Notes: generated from the sequence alone by a model not told the origin. 64,000 bases of DNA from Hymenobacter algoricola (GCF_039539525.1 NZ_BAABDH010000041.1:189563-253562); one strand, 5' to 3'; positions 54,574-63,906 are shown, counted from the first letter of the stretch. Program-made: numbers and translations.

Positions 54574-56361
54574 TCAATCGAGTTTGAGGACGGCCAAAAA
54601 GGCCTCCTGAGGTATCTCCACGGAACCGACCGAGCGCATGCGCTTCTTGCCTTCCTTCTGCTTTTCGAGCAGCTTGCGCTTGCGGCTGATGTCGCCGCCG
54701 TAGCACTTGGCAATTACGTTCTTACGCAGGGCCTTCACCGTTTCGCGGGCAATGATCTTCTGGCCGATCGAGGCCTGAATGGCAATGTCGAACATCTGGC
54801 GCGGCAGCAGCTCGCGCAGCTTTTCGCAGATCCGCTTGCCCCAGTCGTAGCTCTTGGAGCGGTGCACGATGGCCGACAAGGCATCCACCTTCTCGCCGTT
54901 GAGCATGATATCGAGCTTGACCATATCCGACTCGCGGAAGCCGATCAGCTCGTAGTCGAGCGAGGCGTAGCCGCGGCTGATGGTCTTGAGCTTGTCGAAG
55001 AAGTCGAACACGATTTCGCCCAGCGGCAGCTCAAAGTTCATCTCCACCCGCTCCGACGTGAGGTAGCTCTGGCCCTTGATGATGCCGCGCTTTTCCATGC
55101 ACAGCGTGATGATGGCGCCCACGTAGTCCGAAGCCGTGATGATCTGGGCTTTGATGTAGGGCTCCTCGATGTACTTGATCAGGTTGGGCTCCGGCATCTC
55201 GGAGGGTGCGTTGATGGTCAGCAGCTGGTCCTTGGTGCCGGTGGCGTGAAACTGCACGCTGGGCACGGTGGTAATGACCGTCATGTTGAACTCGCGCTCC
55301 AGGCGCTCCTGCACGATTTCCATGTGCAGCATGCCCAGAAAGCCGCAGCGGAAGCCAAAGCCCAGCGCTACCGACGTCTCGGGCTCCCAGACCAGGGAAG
55401 CATCGTTGAGCTGCAGCTTTTCCATGCTGGAGCGCAGCTCTTCGTACTCGGTGGTATCGACGGGGTAGATGCCGGCAAATACCATCGGCTTCACGTCGGC
55501 AAAGCCCTGAATGGCTTCGGCCGTGGGCCGGGCGGTGTGGGTAATCGTGTCGCCGACCTTCACCTCGCGGGCTTCTTTGATGCCCGAAATCAGGTATCCC
55601 ACGTTGCCGGCGCTCATTTCCTGGCGCGGCTCCTGGTTGAGGCCCAGAATGCCGATTTCGTCGGCGCCGTACTCCTTGCCCGTGGCCATGAAGCGGAGCT
55701 TGTCGCCCTTGCGCATGGTACCGTTCTTAATGCGGAACAGCACCTCGATGCCGCGGTAGGAGTTGTAGACCGAGTCGAAGATCAGGGCCTGCAAGGGCTC
55801 GTCCGGGTCGCCTTTGGGGGCCGGAATCCGGTCACAGATGGCGTTCAGGATGGCCTCAATACCGATGCCGGCCTTGCCCGAGGCGTGGATGATGTCGTCG
55901 ATGTCGCAGCCGATCAGGTCCACGATTTCGTCGGACACTTCTTCGGGCATGGCGTGGGGCAGGTCGATTTTGTTGAGCACCGGAATGATTTCCAGGTCCG
56001 AGCCGATGGCCAGGTACAGGTTGGAAATCGTCTGGGCCTCAATACCCTGGGAGGCATCCACAATCAGCAAAGCGCCTTCGCAGGCGGCAATGGAGCGGCT
56101 GACCTCGTAGCTGAAGTCGACGTGGCCGGGAGTGTCAATCAGGTTCAGCGTGTACATCTCCCCTTTATAGGGATACTGCATCTGAATGGCGTGGCTCTTG
56201 ATGGTGATGCCCCGCTCCCGCTCCAGATCCATGTTGTCGAGCAGCTGGGCTTGCATATCGCGCTTCGAGACGGTGCTGGTAAATTCCAGCAGGCGGTCGG
56301 CCAGCGTGCTTTTGCCGTGGTCGATGTGGGCGATGATGCAGAAATTGCGGATGTTCTTCAC
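54574..56361 (-). CDS. lepA: Translation elongation factor 4
   Basis: Ribosomal GTPase (EF4/LepA), 595 residues, the normal length. The G domain begins KNIRNFCIIAHIDHGKSTLADRLLE, then RERGITIKSHAIQM, DTPGHVDFSYEV and NKIDLP. The C-terminal part has the LepA-specific ALGFGFRCGFLGMLHMEI and KCYGGDISRKRKLLEKQKEGKKRMR. GTG start at 56361 gives the standard N-terminus; the frame is open for 284 further codons upstream but that part is unrelated antisense sequence. A TACCTTTG -7 element lies 22 bp upstream. Confidence 0.96.
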   Translation of the reverse strand: MKNIRNFCIIAHIDHGKSTLADRLLEFTSTVSKRDMQAQLLDNMDLERERGITIKSHAIQMQYPYKGEMYTLNLIDTPGHVDFSYEVSRSIAACEGALLIVDASQGIEAQTISNLYLAIGSDLEIIPVLNKIDLPHAMPEEVSDEIVDLIGCDIDDIIHASGKAGIGIEAILNAICDRIPAPKGDPDEPLQALIFDSVYNSYRGIEVLFRIKNGTMRKGDKLRFMATGKEYGADEIGILGLNQEPRQEMSAGNVGYLISGIKEAREVKVGDTITHTARPTAEAIQGFADVKPMVFAGIYPVDTTEYEELRSSMEKLQLNDASLVWEPETSVALGFGFRCGFLGMLHMEIVQERLEREFNMTVITTVPSVQFHATGTKDQLLTINAPSEMPEPNLIKYIEEPYIKAQIITASDYVGAIITLCMEKRGIIKGQSYLTSERVEMNFELPLGEIVFDFFDKLKTISRGYASLDYELIGFRESDMVKLDIMLNGEKVDALSAIVHRSKSYDWGKRICEKLRELLPRQMFDIAIQASIGQKIIARETVKALRKNVIAKCYGGDISRKRKLLEKQKEGKKRMRSVGSVEIPQEAFLAVLKLD

Positions 56362-56382
56362 TAGTGGCGTGTTTTCTAGACT

Positions 56383-56390
56383 CAAAGGTA
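56383..56390 (-). promoter_or_regulatory. lepA -7 element TACCTTTG
   Basis: Exact TAnnTTTG on the minus strand, 22 bp before the GTG. It confirms that the long upstream open frame is not part of lepA. Confidence 0.5.
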
Positions 56391-56505
56391 GGCAAAACCG
56401 CCCGCAAATGCTATTTCGGGCCCGTGGGCTCCGGCAGAATGCCCCCGCGGGAATGTGCGGCCGACTCTCTATTTTTAGCCTCGTATCCTGCTGCTCCCGT
56501 TTAGT

Positions 56506-57345
56506 ATGTCCGTCGAATCCGCCGCTTTTTCTACCAGCCCCTCTGCCAAGCCCACGATTACGGCCCTGAACAGCACGGTTATCTACGTGCTGGCCTACCT
56601 GCTCACCCAGGGCGTGTACCAGGCCGCCACGGTGCGCATGGCCGCCCGGCTGAGCATTCCCGGTATCTGGCGGGTGAGCAGTATCCGGTTTCAGATGGCG
56701 GACCCCGAATGGTGGCGCACGGCGGTACTGGCCGTGTACGGGGTGGGGCCGGCGGCCTGCATGCTGGTCGGGCTGGCGGCGGCGCTCTGGTTCTGGAAGC
56801 GCGCCCGGCTGTAGCGGGGGCTGCTGAAGCTGTTTCTGCTGTGGGTGGCGCTGCACTGCTGCAACCTGGTGCTGGGGGCCCTGGTGGCCGATACGTTTAC
56901 CGAGTCGTGGGCGTGGTATATTCCCAGCTGGCTGTTTATGGCCGGCAACGGCATCAACATTGCTGTGGCCGTGGTAGCCGGGCTGCTGCAGCTGGCCGTA
57001 GGCTACTTCGCGGCCGTCGGCTTCCTGCAAAGCCACGACTCCATTACCCTGATGCAGTACGACAACCGGCCCCAGCTGATCCGGGCCGGCATTGTGGTGC
57101 CCTGGCTGGCGGGCAGCCTGTTGGTGGTGGCCCTGAAATGGCCTGAGCTGAGCCGCAACGAGGGGCTGCACTTCCTGACCCTGGGCCTGCTGCTGCTGCC
57201 CATGGCGCTGCACAGCGCCAACGAGCCTTTTGAGCTCACCATTCCGGCCTCCAAACGGACTCAGGTAGCCTGGGGCCTGCTGGCGCTGACTTTGCTGGCT
57301 GCCGGCGCCTGGCGCCTGGCGCTCAGTCCGGGCGTGGCTTTCTAG
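56506..57345 (+). pseudogene. Polytopic membrane protein gene split by in-frame TAG at 56812-56814
   Basis: One continuous frame of 280 codons interrupted only by TAG at 56812-56814. The first part (102 residues, MSVESAAFSTSP ... ALWFWKRARL) and the second (RGLLKLFLLWVALHCCNLVLGALV ... LALSPGVAF) are in the same phase and together form a coherent protein with about seven hydrophobic helices. The stop falls in a cytoplasmic loop (KRARL-stop-RGLLK) and is one base from CAG (Gln). GTG/CTG codons just downstream could allow restart, but half a transporter-like protein is unlikely to work. No family recognised. Divergent from lepA. Confidence 0.75.
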
Positions 57346-57410
57346 CGCCCGCCAACCTTGCCGGCCGGCCTTTGTTGTAGGAACTCACTTACTTTCCCAA
57401 CCCCTCCCTT

Positions 57411-57821
57411 ATGAGTATTCTCCTCGAACAAGCCCAGGATGCCGTGCGCGCCGCCCAGCAGAAAGCCCTGGAGCTGGGTGTTAAGATGAATATTGCCGTC
57501 GTTGATGCCGGGGCCAACCTCACCGCCTTCGTACGCATGGATGGCGCCTGGCTCGGCTCGGCCGACATTGCCCAGCGCAAGGCCCGCACGGCCCGCTACT
57601 TCGACATGCCCACCGGCGAGCTGGGCAAGCTTTCCCAGCCCGGTGGCCCGCTCTACCACATTGAGCACTCCAACGGCGGCCTGATTACCTTCCCCGGCGG
57701 CCTGCCCATCAAGGATAGTAACGGCCGCGTTATCGGGGCCATCGGCGTGTCGGGCAGCTCGGTGGAGGACGACCATACGGTGGCCACAGCCGGCGCCGCC
57801 GCCGTGCGCGACGTGCACTAA
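57411..57821 (+). CDS. GlcG/HbpS family heme-binding-like protein
   Basis: Protein of 136 residues of the GlcG/HbpS (PF03928) fold. Motifs: AVRAAQQKALELGVKMNIAVVDAGANLTAFVRMDGAWLGSADIAQRKARTA, then GGLITFPGGLPIKDSNGRVIGAIGVSG and a final helical EDDHTVATAGAAAV. Members bind heme or corrinoid-like ligands, or form part of utilisation operons; no partner is adjacent. No signal peptide, so cytoplasmic. Confidence 0.9.
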   Translation: MSILLEQAQDAVRAAQQKALELGVKMNIAVVDAGANLTAFVRMDGAWLGSADIAQRKARTARYFDMPTGELGKLSQPGGPLYHIEHSNGGLITFPGGLPIKDSNGRVIGAIGVSGSSVEDDHTVATAGAAAVRDVH

Positions 57822-57844
57822 CCGAGCGAGCTTTCGTTGCTAGC

Positions 57845-57882
57845 CAGCCGGCCCCCTTTCGAGCGGGCCGGCTGTTTTTTTT
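57845..57882 (+). terminator. Terminator of the GlcG-like gene
   Basis: CAGCCGGCCC / GGGCCGGCTG stem followed by TTTTTTTT. Confidence 0.88.
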
Positions 57883-57997
57883 GAGCGCCTCTACCCGGCT
57901 GGCCCCCGGGCTTGGGACAGCCGAGCCAGTAAACGACCCGGGCAGGCAACTTTTACCCCGCGGGTCGGCATCTGACAGGAAACCTTTCCTGTTCACT

Positions 57998-58870
57998 ATG
58001 CCTCAGTCCTTGCTCCGCCGGCTTATGCTGGCCTTTGTCCTGCTGCTATCTATGCTTAGTGCCCGGGCCCAGCCAGCCGCTACGGGCACCGTCATCACGG
58101 CTACCGGCGTACCCGTACCCTTTGCCTCCGTGGGCGTCAGGGGGAAGCCGGTGGGCACCGTGGCCGACGGGCAGGGCGTTTTCCTGCTTTCCACCCTGGC
58201 CCAGGCCGCTGGCACCGACACGGTAGTCGTCTCCTGCATCGGCTACGAGCCCCGCCAGCTGTTGCTGAGCCGGCTCCGCCAGCAGCCGGCCGTGCAGCTC
58301 ACTCCCGCCCCTACTCCCATTCGGGAAGTGCAGGTGCGCCACGCCCGGGTTACGCCCGCCACGCTGGGGCGCACCGCCACCGGCGGCACCGCCCACTGGA
58401 CCACCAGCAGCCGCGACATCTCCGAGGTCGACGGCAACCGGGGCTGGGAAGTCGGTACCGTACTGCCCATTACCCGCAACAGCTACGTCGACAGCTTCCA
58501 CTTCTATATCGAGCAAAACGAGTTCGGGCCGATTCGCCTGCGCTTTGTGCTCTACAAGATGGAACACGGCCAGCCCACCGAGCTGCTGCTCACCGACGAC
58601 GTGCAGTTTACCATTCCGGCCGGGCAGACCGGCTGGATCGACGTGGCGCTGGCAAAGTACCGCCTCCACCTGCCCAAGGGGCAGACCGTGGCCGCCGGCA
58701 TCCAGTGGCTGCAGGGCCAGCAGCTCAGCCCTGACAAAAACCACTTCGGCGGCCCCGGCGCCTTTCCTTCGCCCCGGCACCGCGCCCTGGCCCGGGATAA
58801 AAGCGAGGCTCACTGGCGCGTCTTCCCCATTAATGTGAGTATGTATCTGGCCGTGCAGACGTATAAATGA
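57998..58870 (+). CDS. Exported carboxypeptidase-regulatory-like domain protein
   Basis: Exported protein of 290 residues. Signal peptide (MPQSLLRRLMLAFVLLLSMLSARA) and then a CarboxypepD_reg-like domain (about 28-110: GTVITATGVPVPFASVGVRGKPVGTVADGQGVFLL ... VVSCIGYEPRQLLLS) as found at the front of TonB-dependent receptors and in stand-alone proteins of Bacteroidota. The remaining part (about 130-290) is beta-rich without a known family (SFHFYIEQNEFGPIRLRFVLYKM). ATG at 57998 chosen for the signal peptide. Confidence 0.82.
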   Translation: MPQSLLRRLMLAFVLLLSMLSARAQPAATGTVITATGVPVPFASVGVRGKPVGTVADGQGVFLLSTLAQAAGTDTVVVSCIGYEPRQLLLSRLRQQPAVQLTPAPTPIREVQVRHARVTPATLGRTATGGTAHWTTSSRDISEVDGNRGWEVGTVLPITRNSYVDSFHFYIEQNEFGPIRLRFVLYKMEHGQPTELLLTDDVQFTIPAGQTGWIDVALAKYRLHLPKGQTVAAGIQWLQGQQLSPDKNHFGGPGAFPSPRHRALARDKSEAHWRVFPINVSMYLAVQTYK

Positions 58871-59014
58871 CAGCGTTACTCGTTACATCTATAAAGCTGC
58901 TTGTTGACACTCCGGCCTGCCAGCATCTTCCCCTACTCGGGTAAAGCCCCTACCGATTGAATAGACGCTCCTATTGGCGGAAACTATTACGTGTCGCACC
59001 CTTGAACCCAGACT

Positions 59015-59278
59015 ATGCTTTTCACTATCGACAACCGACGCTTCGAATTTCTGATGGCCAGCTCCGTATCAACCCGTGATGGAATGGGCTGGGAGTTGTG
59101 GGAGTATGTAGGTGGTGACTGGAATTTACTGATCGAAATTTTTAGGGATGACCAGTTGAGAAAAATTGACTTCACGGCTTTTGGTAACATAGAAGTCCCT
59201 TTTGCCGCCATGGAAGTTCTCTTAAACCACTTCAATGAGAATGGTGGCAAGGACTTTCACATCTACTCCGAAGAGTAA
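59015..59278 (+). CDS. Small protein of unknown function
   Basis: An 87-residue acidic protein (MLFTIDNRRFEFLMASS ... FHIYSEE) with aromatic strands and no signal peptide. Its codon use is visibly more AT-rich than its neighbours (for example TTTAGGGAT and AAAATT), suggesting recent acquisition. Not a recognised family. The alternating strand/helix look (GWELWEYVGGDWNLLIEIF) suggests an immunity-protein-like fold, but that is only a guess. It sits alone between the regulatory-domain gene and icmF. Confidence 0.6.
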   Translation: MLFTIDNRRFEFLMASSVSTRDGMGWELWEYVGGDWNLLIEIFRDDQLRKIDFTAFGNIEVPFAAMEVLLNHFNENGGKDFHIYSEE

Positions 59279-59379
59279 GTCCCGGCTTACAACCGCTGCT
59301 AACAAACGCCCCCCGCTCCCACCGCCGGGGCTTTTTTCGTACCTTCGCTACCCCAAATTCCACCCTACTTCCCCGCGCT

Positions 59380-62300
59380 ATGTCAGTAGCTCCCGCAGCT
59401 CCCTATAAGCCGAAAAACCACATCCGCATCGTCACCGCCGCCGCCCTGTTTGACGGGCACGACGCGGCCATCAACATCATGCGCCGCATCATTCAGAGCA
59501 GCGGGGCCGAAGTCATCCACCTGGGCCACAACCGCTCGGTGCAGGAAATCGTGGACTGTGCCATCCAGGAAGATGCCCAGGCCATTGCCATTACCAGCTA
59601 CCAGGGCGGCCACAACGAGTACTTCAAGTACATGTTCGACCTGCTCAAGGAGCGCGGCGCGGGCCACGTGCGCCTGTTCGGCGGCGGCGGCGGCGTGATT
59701 CTGCCCACCGAAATTGCCGACCTCGAACAGTACGGCATCGAGCGCATCTACTCCCCCGACAACGGCCGCGCCATGGGCCTGCAGGGCATGATCAACGATT
59801 TGCTGGAGCGCTGCGACTTCCCCACCGGCCAGAACCTGAACGGCGAAGTCAACCACGTCAAGGAGAAAGACGCCCGCAGCATCGGCCGCCTCATTTCGGC
59901 CGCCGAAAACTTCCCCGAGGAGTTCGCTCGGGTAAGAGGGCAACTGGTTTCCGACTTCCAGCAGAACGAAGGCGGTGCCGAGAGCCAAAAACCACTACCC
60001 AAAAACCAAACCCCAATATTAGGCATCACCGGCACCGGCGGCTCGGGTAAGTCGAGCCTGGTGGATGAGCTGGTGCGGCGCTTTTTGATGGACTTCCCCG
60101 AGAAGACCATTGCTATTATCTCCGTCGACCCCAGCAAGCGCAAGACCGGCGGGGCTCTGCTTGGCGACCGGATCCGGATGAACTCCATCAACTCGCCGCG
60201 GGTGTACATGCGCAGCCTGGCCACGCGCCAGAGCAACCTGGCCCTGAGCAAGTACGTGCAGGACGCCGTGGACGTGGTGCGGGCCGCCGAGTTCGACCTG
60301 ATCATCCTCGAAACCTCCGGCATCGGGCAGTCCGACACCGAAATCATCGAGCACTCCGACGCCAGCCTCTACGTGATGACGCCCGAGTACGGCGCGGCCA
60401 CCCAGCTGGAGAAAATCGACATGCTCGACTTCGCCGACGTCATTGCCCTCAACAAGTTCGACAAGCGCGGCGCCCTCGATGCCCTGCGCGACGTACGCAA
60501 GCAGTACCAGCGCAACCACGGCCACTGGGACCAGCCGCTCGACGACATGCCGGTCTTCGGCACCATCGCCTCCCAGTTCAACGACCCGGGCATGAACCGC
60601 CTCTACCGCGCCATTCTGCGCATGGTGGAGGAGAAAACCGGGGCCCAGTTTTCCTCCAAGCTCGAAACCAGCGGGGCGGATTCGGAGAAGATCTACATCA
60701 TTCCGCCGCACCGCACCCGCTACCTTTCCGAAATCGCCGAAACCAACCGCCAATATGACCAGTGGGTTCTTAAACAAGCTGACGCCGCTCAGCAGCTCTA
60801 CGGCATCCGACAAGCCATCGGAGCCGTCCAAAGTCTCGGAAACGCCGCTGGCGGACCTGGCACCGGGGGCAGCGGCAGTGGACCCGAATCCGGAAGCCTC
60901 GTGGCCGGCCTGGAGAGCACCTTCGAGGAGGTCAAACTCCGGCTGGACGGGCAGAACTGGAAACTCCTGGAAACCTGGCCGAATAAAGTAGCCGCCTACA
61001 AGGCCCCGGAGTTCGTGTTCAGGGTGCGCGACAAGGAAATCCGCATCCAGACCCACACCACCAGCCTCAGCAACCAGCAGATTCCCAAAGTCAGTTTGCC
61101 GCGCTACACGGCCTGGGGTGACCTCTTGCGTTGGCAGCTCCAGGAAAACGTGCCCGGCGAGTTTCCCTACACCGCCGGCGTGTTCCCCTTCAAGCGCGAG
61201 GGCGAAGACCCCACCCGCATGTTTGCCGGTGAGGGCGGCCCCGAGCGGACCAACCGCCGCTTCCACTACGTGAGCATGGGCCTGCCCGCCAAGCGCCTGA
61301 GCACCGCCTTCGACTCGGTGACGCTCTACGGCGAAGACCCCGACGTGCGGCCCGACATCTACGGCAAGATCGGCAACGCCGGCGTGAGCATCGCCTGCCT
61401 CGACGACGCCAAGAAGCTCTACTCGGGCTTCAACCTGGCCAACCCCAGCACCTCGGTCAGCATGACCATCAACGGCCCCGCCGCCACGCTGGCTGCCTTC
61501 TTCATGAACGCCGCCATCGACCAGCAGTGCGAGCTCTATATTAAGGAGCACGGCCTGGAAGACGAGGTGAACCAAAAAATCGATGCCCTCTACCAGGGCC
61601 AGACCCGCCCCCGCTACCAGGGCGAGCTGCCCGCCGGCAACGACGGCCTGGGCCTGCTGCTGCTCGGCGTGACGGGCGACCAGGTGCTGCCCGCCGACGT
61701 GTACGGCCCCATCAAAACCCGCACCCTGAGCCAGGTGCGCGGCACCGTGCAGGCCGACATCCTCAAGGAAGACCAGGCCCAGAACACCTGCATCTTCAGC
61801 ACCGAATTTGCCCTGCGTCTCATGGGCGACGTGCAGGAGTACTTTATTAAGGAGAAGGTGCGGAATTTCTATTCCGTCTCTATCTCCGGCTACCACATAG
61901 CTGAAGCCGGGGCCAACCCGCTCACCCAGCTGGCCCTGACGCTGAGCAACGGCTTCACCTTCGTGGAGTACTACGTGAGCCGGGGCATGAGCGTGAACGA
62001 CTTCGCCCCCAACCTCTCGTTCTTCTTCTCCAACGGCATCGACCCCGAGTACGCCGTCATCGGCCGGGTGGCCCGCCGCATCTGGGCCAAGGCCATGAAG
62101 CTGAAGTACGGCGCCGACGCCCGCTCGCAGATGCTGAAGTACCACATCCAGACCAGCGGCCGGAGCCTGCACGCCCAGGAAATAGACTTCAACGACATCC
62201 GCACGACGTTGCAGGCCCTCTACGCCATCTACGACAACTGCAACTCCCTGCACACCAACGCCTACGATGAGGCCATTACCACGCCCACCGAGGAATCGGT

Positions 62301-62838
62301 GCGCCGGGCCATGGCCATCCAGCTCATCATCAACCGCGAGCTGGGCTTAGCCAAAAACGAAAACCCGCTGCAAGGCTCCTTCATCATCGAGGAGCTCACC
62401 GACCTGGTGGAAGAGGCGGTACTGCTGGAGTTTGACCGCATCACCGAGCGCGGCGGCGTGCTGGGCGCCATGGAAACCATGTACCAGCGCGGCAAGATTC
62501 AGGAGGAAAGCATGCACTACGAGATGCTCAAGCACACCGGCGAGTACCCCATCATCGGTGTGAACACCTTCCTGTCCTCCAAAGGCTCGCCCACGGTGGT
62601 GCCCGCCGAGGTGATCCGCGCCACCGACGAGGAAAAGCAGTACCAGATTGAGATGCTCAACATCCTGCACGCCCGCAACGCCGACCAGGCCCCGGCCCGC
62701 CTCAAACAGCTCCAGCAAGTCGCCATTGCCAACGGCAACCTCTTCGCCGAGCTGATGGAAACCGTGAAGTTCTGCTCGCTCGGGCAGATTACGAATGCGC
62801 TGTTTGAGGTCGGGGGGCAGTATCGGCGGAACATGTAA
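59380..62838 (+). CDS. icmF: Fused isobutyryl-CoA mutase (IcmF)
   Basis: Adenosylcobalamin-dependent mutase fused to its G-protein chaperone, 1152 residues, interconverting isobutyryl-CoA and n-butyryl-CoA. The B12-binding domain (about 15-150) has ALFDGHDAAINIM with the cobalt-ligand His. The MeaI/ArgK GTPase (about 213-430) has GTGGSGKSSLVDEL, VDPSKRKTGGALLGDR and NKFD. A Gly/Ser-rich linker (about 486-508) leads to the TIM-barrel mutase (about 540-1152: TRMFAGEGGPERTNRRFHYVS, GNAGVSIACLDDAKKLYSG, SVSISGYHIAEAGANPLTQLAL). The last 53 or so codons are duplicated at 63680. A TACCTTCG element lies at 59340-59347. Confidence 0.94.
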   Translation: MSVAPAAPYKPKNHIRIVTAAALFDGHDAAINIMRRIIQSSGAEVIHLGHNRSVQEIVDCAIQEDAQAIAITSYQGGHNEYFKYMFDLLKERGAGHVRLFGGGGGVILPTEIADLEQYGIERIYSPDNGRAMGLQGMINDLLERCDFPTGQNLNGEVNHVKEKDARSIGRLISAAENFPEEFARVRGQLVSDFQQNEGGAESQKPLPKNQTPILGITGTGGSGKSSLVDELVRRFLMDFPEKTIAIISVDPSKRKTGGALLGDRIRMNSINSPRVYMRSLATRQSNLALSKYVQDAVDVVRAAEFDLIILETSGIGQSDTEIIEHSDASLYVMTPEYGAATQLEKIDMLDFADVIALNKFDKRGALDALRDVRKQYQRNHGHWDQPLDDMPVFGTIASQFNDPGMNRLYRAILRMVEEKTGAQFSSKLETSGADSEKIYIIPPHRTRYLSEIAETNRQYDQWVLKQADAAQQLYGIRQAIGAVQSLGNAAGGPGTGGSGSGPESGSLVAGLESTFEEVKLRLDGQNWKLLETWPNKVAAYKAPEFVFRVRDKEIRIQTHTTSLSNQQIPKVSLPRYTAWGDLLRWQLQENVPGEFPYTAGVFPFKREGEDPTRMFAGEGGPERTNRRFHYVSMGLPAKRLSTAFDSVTLYGEDPDVRPDIYGKIGNAGVSIACLDDAKKLYSGFNLANPSTSVSMTINGPAATLAAFFMNAAIDQQCELYIKEHGLEDEVNQKIDALYQGQTRPRYQGELPAGNDGLGLLLLGVTGDQVLPADVYGPIKTRTLSQVRGTVQADILKEDQAQNTCIFSTEFALRLMGDVQEYFIKEKVRNFYSVSISGYHIAEAGANPLTQLALTLSNGFTFVEYYVSRGMSVNDFAPNLSFFFSNGIDPEYAVIGRVARRIWAKAMKLKYGADARSQMLKYHIQTSGRSLHAQEIDFNDIRTTLQALYAIYDNCNSLHTNAYDEAITTPTEESVRRAMAIQLIINRELGLAKNENPLQGSFIIEELTDLVEEAVLLEFDRITERGGVLGAMETMYQRGKIQEESMHYEMLKHTGEYPIIGVNTFLSSKGSPTVVPAEVIRATDEEKQYQIEMLNILHARNADQAPARLKQLQQVAIANGNLFAELMETVKFCSLGQITNALFEVGGQYRRNM

Positions 62839-62845
62839 GGCCGCA

Positions 62846-62876
62846 GATTGAACGGATTTTAACGGATTGAACGGAT
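62846..62876. repeat. Two 12-bp direct repeats GATTGAACGGAT
   Basis: Exact copies at 62846-62857 and 62865-62876, seven bases apart, directly after icmF and before the PD-(D/E)XK-like gene. They mark the left edge of the accessory segment. Confidence 0.8.
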
Positions 62877-62892
62877 ACTTTTCAACTGCATC

Positions 62893-63498
62893 ATGGCTTA
62901 CAGCGATTTTTCCGTTTTCGATTTGCGGCAGCAGTTCGACGTTCAGTTTCGCGCCGACACGCTCTTTCCTCAGCTTACACCGATTGAACCCACTGCGTGG
63001 CTCCGGGAAGCCTTGCGGAAAGGCCAGGATTTGGGTTTTAATAGTGAGAAGTCCCGTTCCGAACGGCTGGTAACGCCAGTGCTGATGGAGCTGAGCGACC
63101 TGAATCATCGCTCCTTTTCGATTTATTCGGGCATGAACCTGGACGTAGATATCGGCGCGGGACTGCGGGGCGAATGTGACTTTATCTTTTCTTTCAGCCG
63201 TATTCAGGACTTCATCGCGGCTCCGGTTTTCTGCATTGCCGAGGCCAAGAAGCAGGACCTGGAACTGGGCACCATTCAGTGCGCGGCGCAGCTTATCGCG
63301 GCCCGCCGACTGAACGAGCAGGAAAAGAATCCCATTCACACCCTTTATGGCTGCTCCACCACAGGCATCGAATGGCGCTTTCTGAAGTACGAAGGCAATG
63401 AGTTCATTCTGGATGAGCAACGCTATTATTTAGCTCAGCTACCTGCTTTGTTGGGTGCCCTACAAGCGGTGGTAGATGCCTCTAAGGGGCAAGGATAA
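62893..63498 (+). CDS. PD-(D/E)XK nuclease-like protein of unknown function
   Basis: Protein of 201 residues. The pattern E (SERLVTPVLMEL), then D (GECDFIF, Asp96), E-x-K (CIAEAKK, Glu117 and Lys119) and Q (TIQCAAQL, Gln129) is that of the PD-(D/E)XK nuclease core as in HsdR N-terminal-type and many hypothetical proteins. It has no helicase or specificity partner here. Codon use is more AT-rich than icmF. Followed after 13 bp by a small antitoxin-like gene, and both are enclosed by icmF and a copy of its tail, so it was probably acquired. Nuclease activity is inference. Confidence 0.7.
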   Translation: MAYSDFSVFDLRQQFDVQFRADTLFPQLTPIEPTAWLREALRKGQDLGFNSEKSRSERLVTPVLMELSDLNHRSFSIYSGMNLDVDIGAGLRGECDFIFSFSRIQDFIAAPVFCIAEAKKQDLELGTIQCAAQLIAARRLNEQEKNPIHTLYGCSTTGIEWRFLKYEGNEFILDEQRYYLAQLPALLGALQAVVDASKGQG

Positions 63499-63511
63499 TT
63501 TCTGGACAAGC

Positions 63512-63679
63512 ATGAAAACGACTAAACCAACCAAAGCCTTCGACGCCGTAGACATGATGCGCGCCATCCGGGCCAACATCACCCGCGAAACCGGGCACAT
63601 GAGCTTCCAGGAACTGCAGCACTACCTGAAGCAGAAGCTCCAAGCCTCCGGCCTGCACCCCACTCCGCAAACCATCTAA
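63512..63679 (+). CDS. Small antitoxin-like protein
   Basis: A 55-residue protein (MKTTKPTKAFDAVDMMRAIR ...). The opening FDAVxMMRxIRxxI(T/S)xET and a C-terminal MSFQELQHYLKQKL helix resemble small proteins that usually sit beside toxins such as PIN-domain proteins in Bacteroidota and cyanobacteria. No such toxin is adjacent; the neighbour is the nuclease-like gene 13 bp upstream. It ends exactly where the copied icmF tail begins. Confidence 0.65.
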   Translation: MKTTKPTKAFDAVDMMRAIRANITRETGHMSFQELQHYLKQKLQASGLHPTPQTI

Positions 63680-63859
63680 ACCCGCCACGCCGACCAGGCC
63701 CTGACCCGCCTCAAGCAGCTCCAGCAAGTCGCCATTGCCAACGGCAACCTCTTCGCCGAGCTGATGGAAACGGTGAAGTTCTGCTCCCTGAGGCAGATTA
63801 CGAATGCATTGTTTGAGGTGGGCGGGCAGTATCGGCGGAACAAACAGAAGCATTTTTGA
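63680..63859 (+). pseudogene. Second copy of the icmF 3' tail, without start
   Basis: Positions 63690-63841 match 62681-62832 of icmF with no gaps and 11 differences in 152 bases. The frame still reads (RLKQLQQVAIANGNLF ... ALFEVGGQYRRN) but has no start, carries SLRQ in place of SLGQ, and ends with KQKHF and TGA. It is a partial duplication rather than a functional gene. Confidence 0.9.
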
Positions 63860-63906
63860 CAAACCAATATTTTACTCAAAAAATTATCATGGAAGTTAGA
63901 GCAGAT

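Noticed and set aside
56362..57213. N-terminal extension of lepA by 284 codons
   Set aside because: It is antisense to the split membrane-protein gene, and the lepA promoter element at 56383-56390 lies within it.
60019..62253. 744-codon open frame on the minus strand
   Set aside because: Antisense to icmF with low-complexity composition; icmF is unmistakable.
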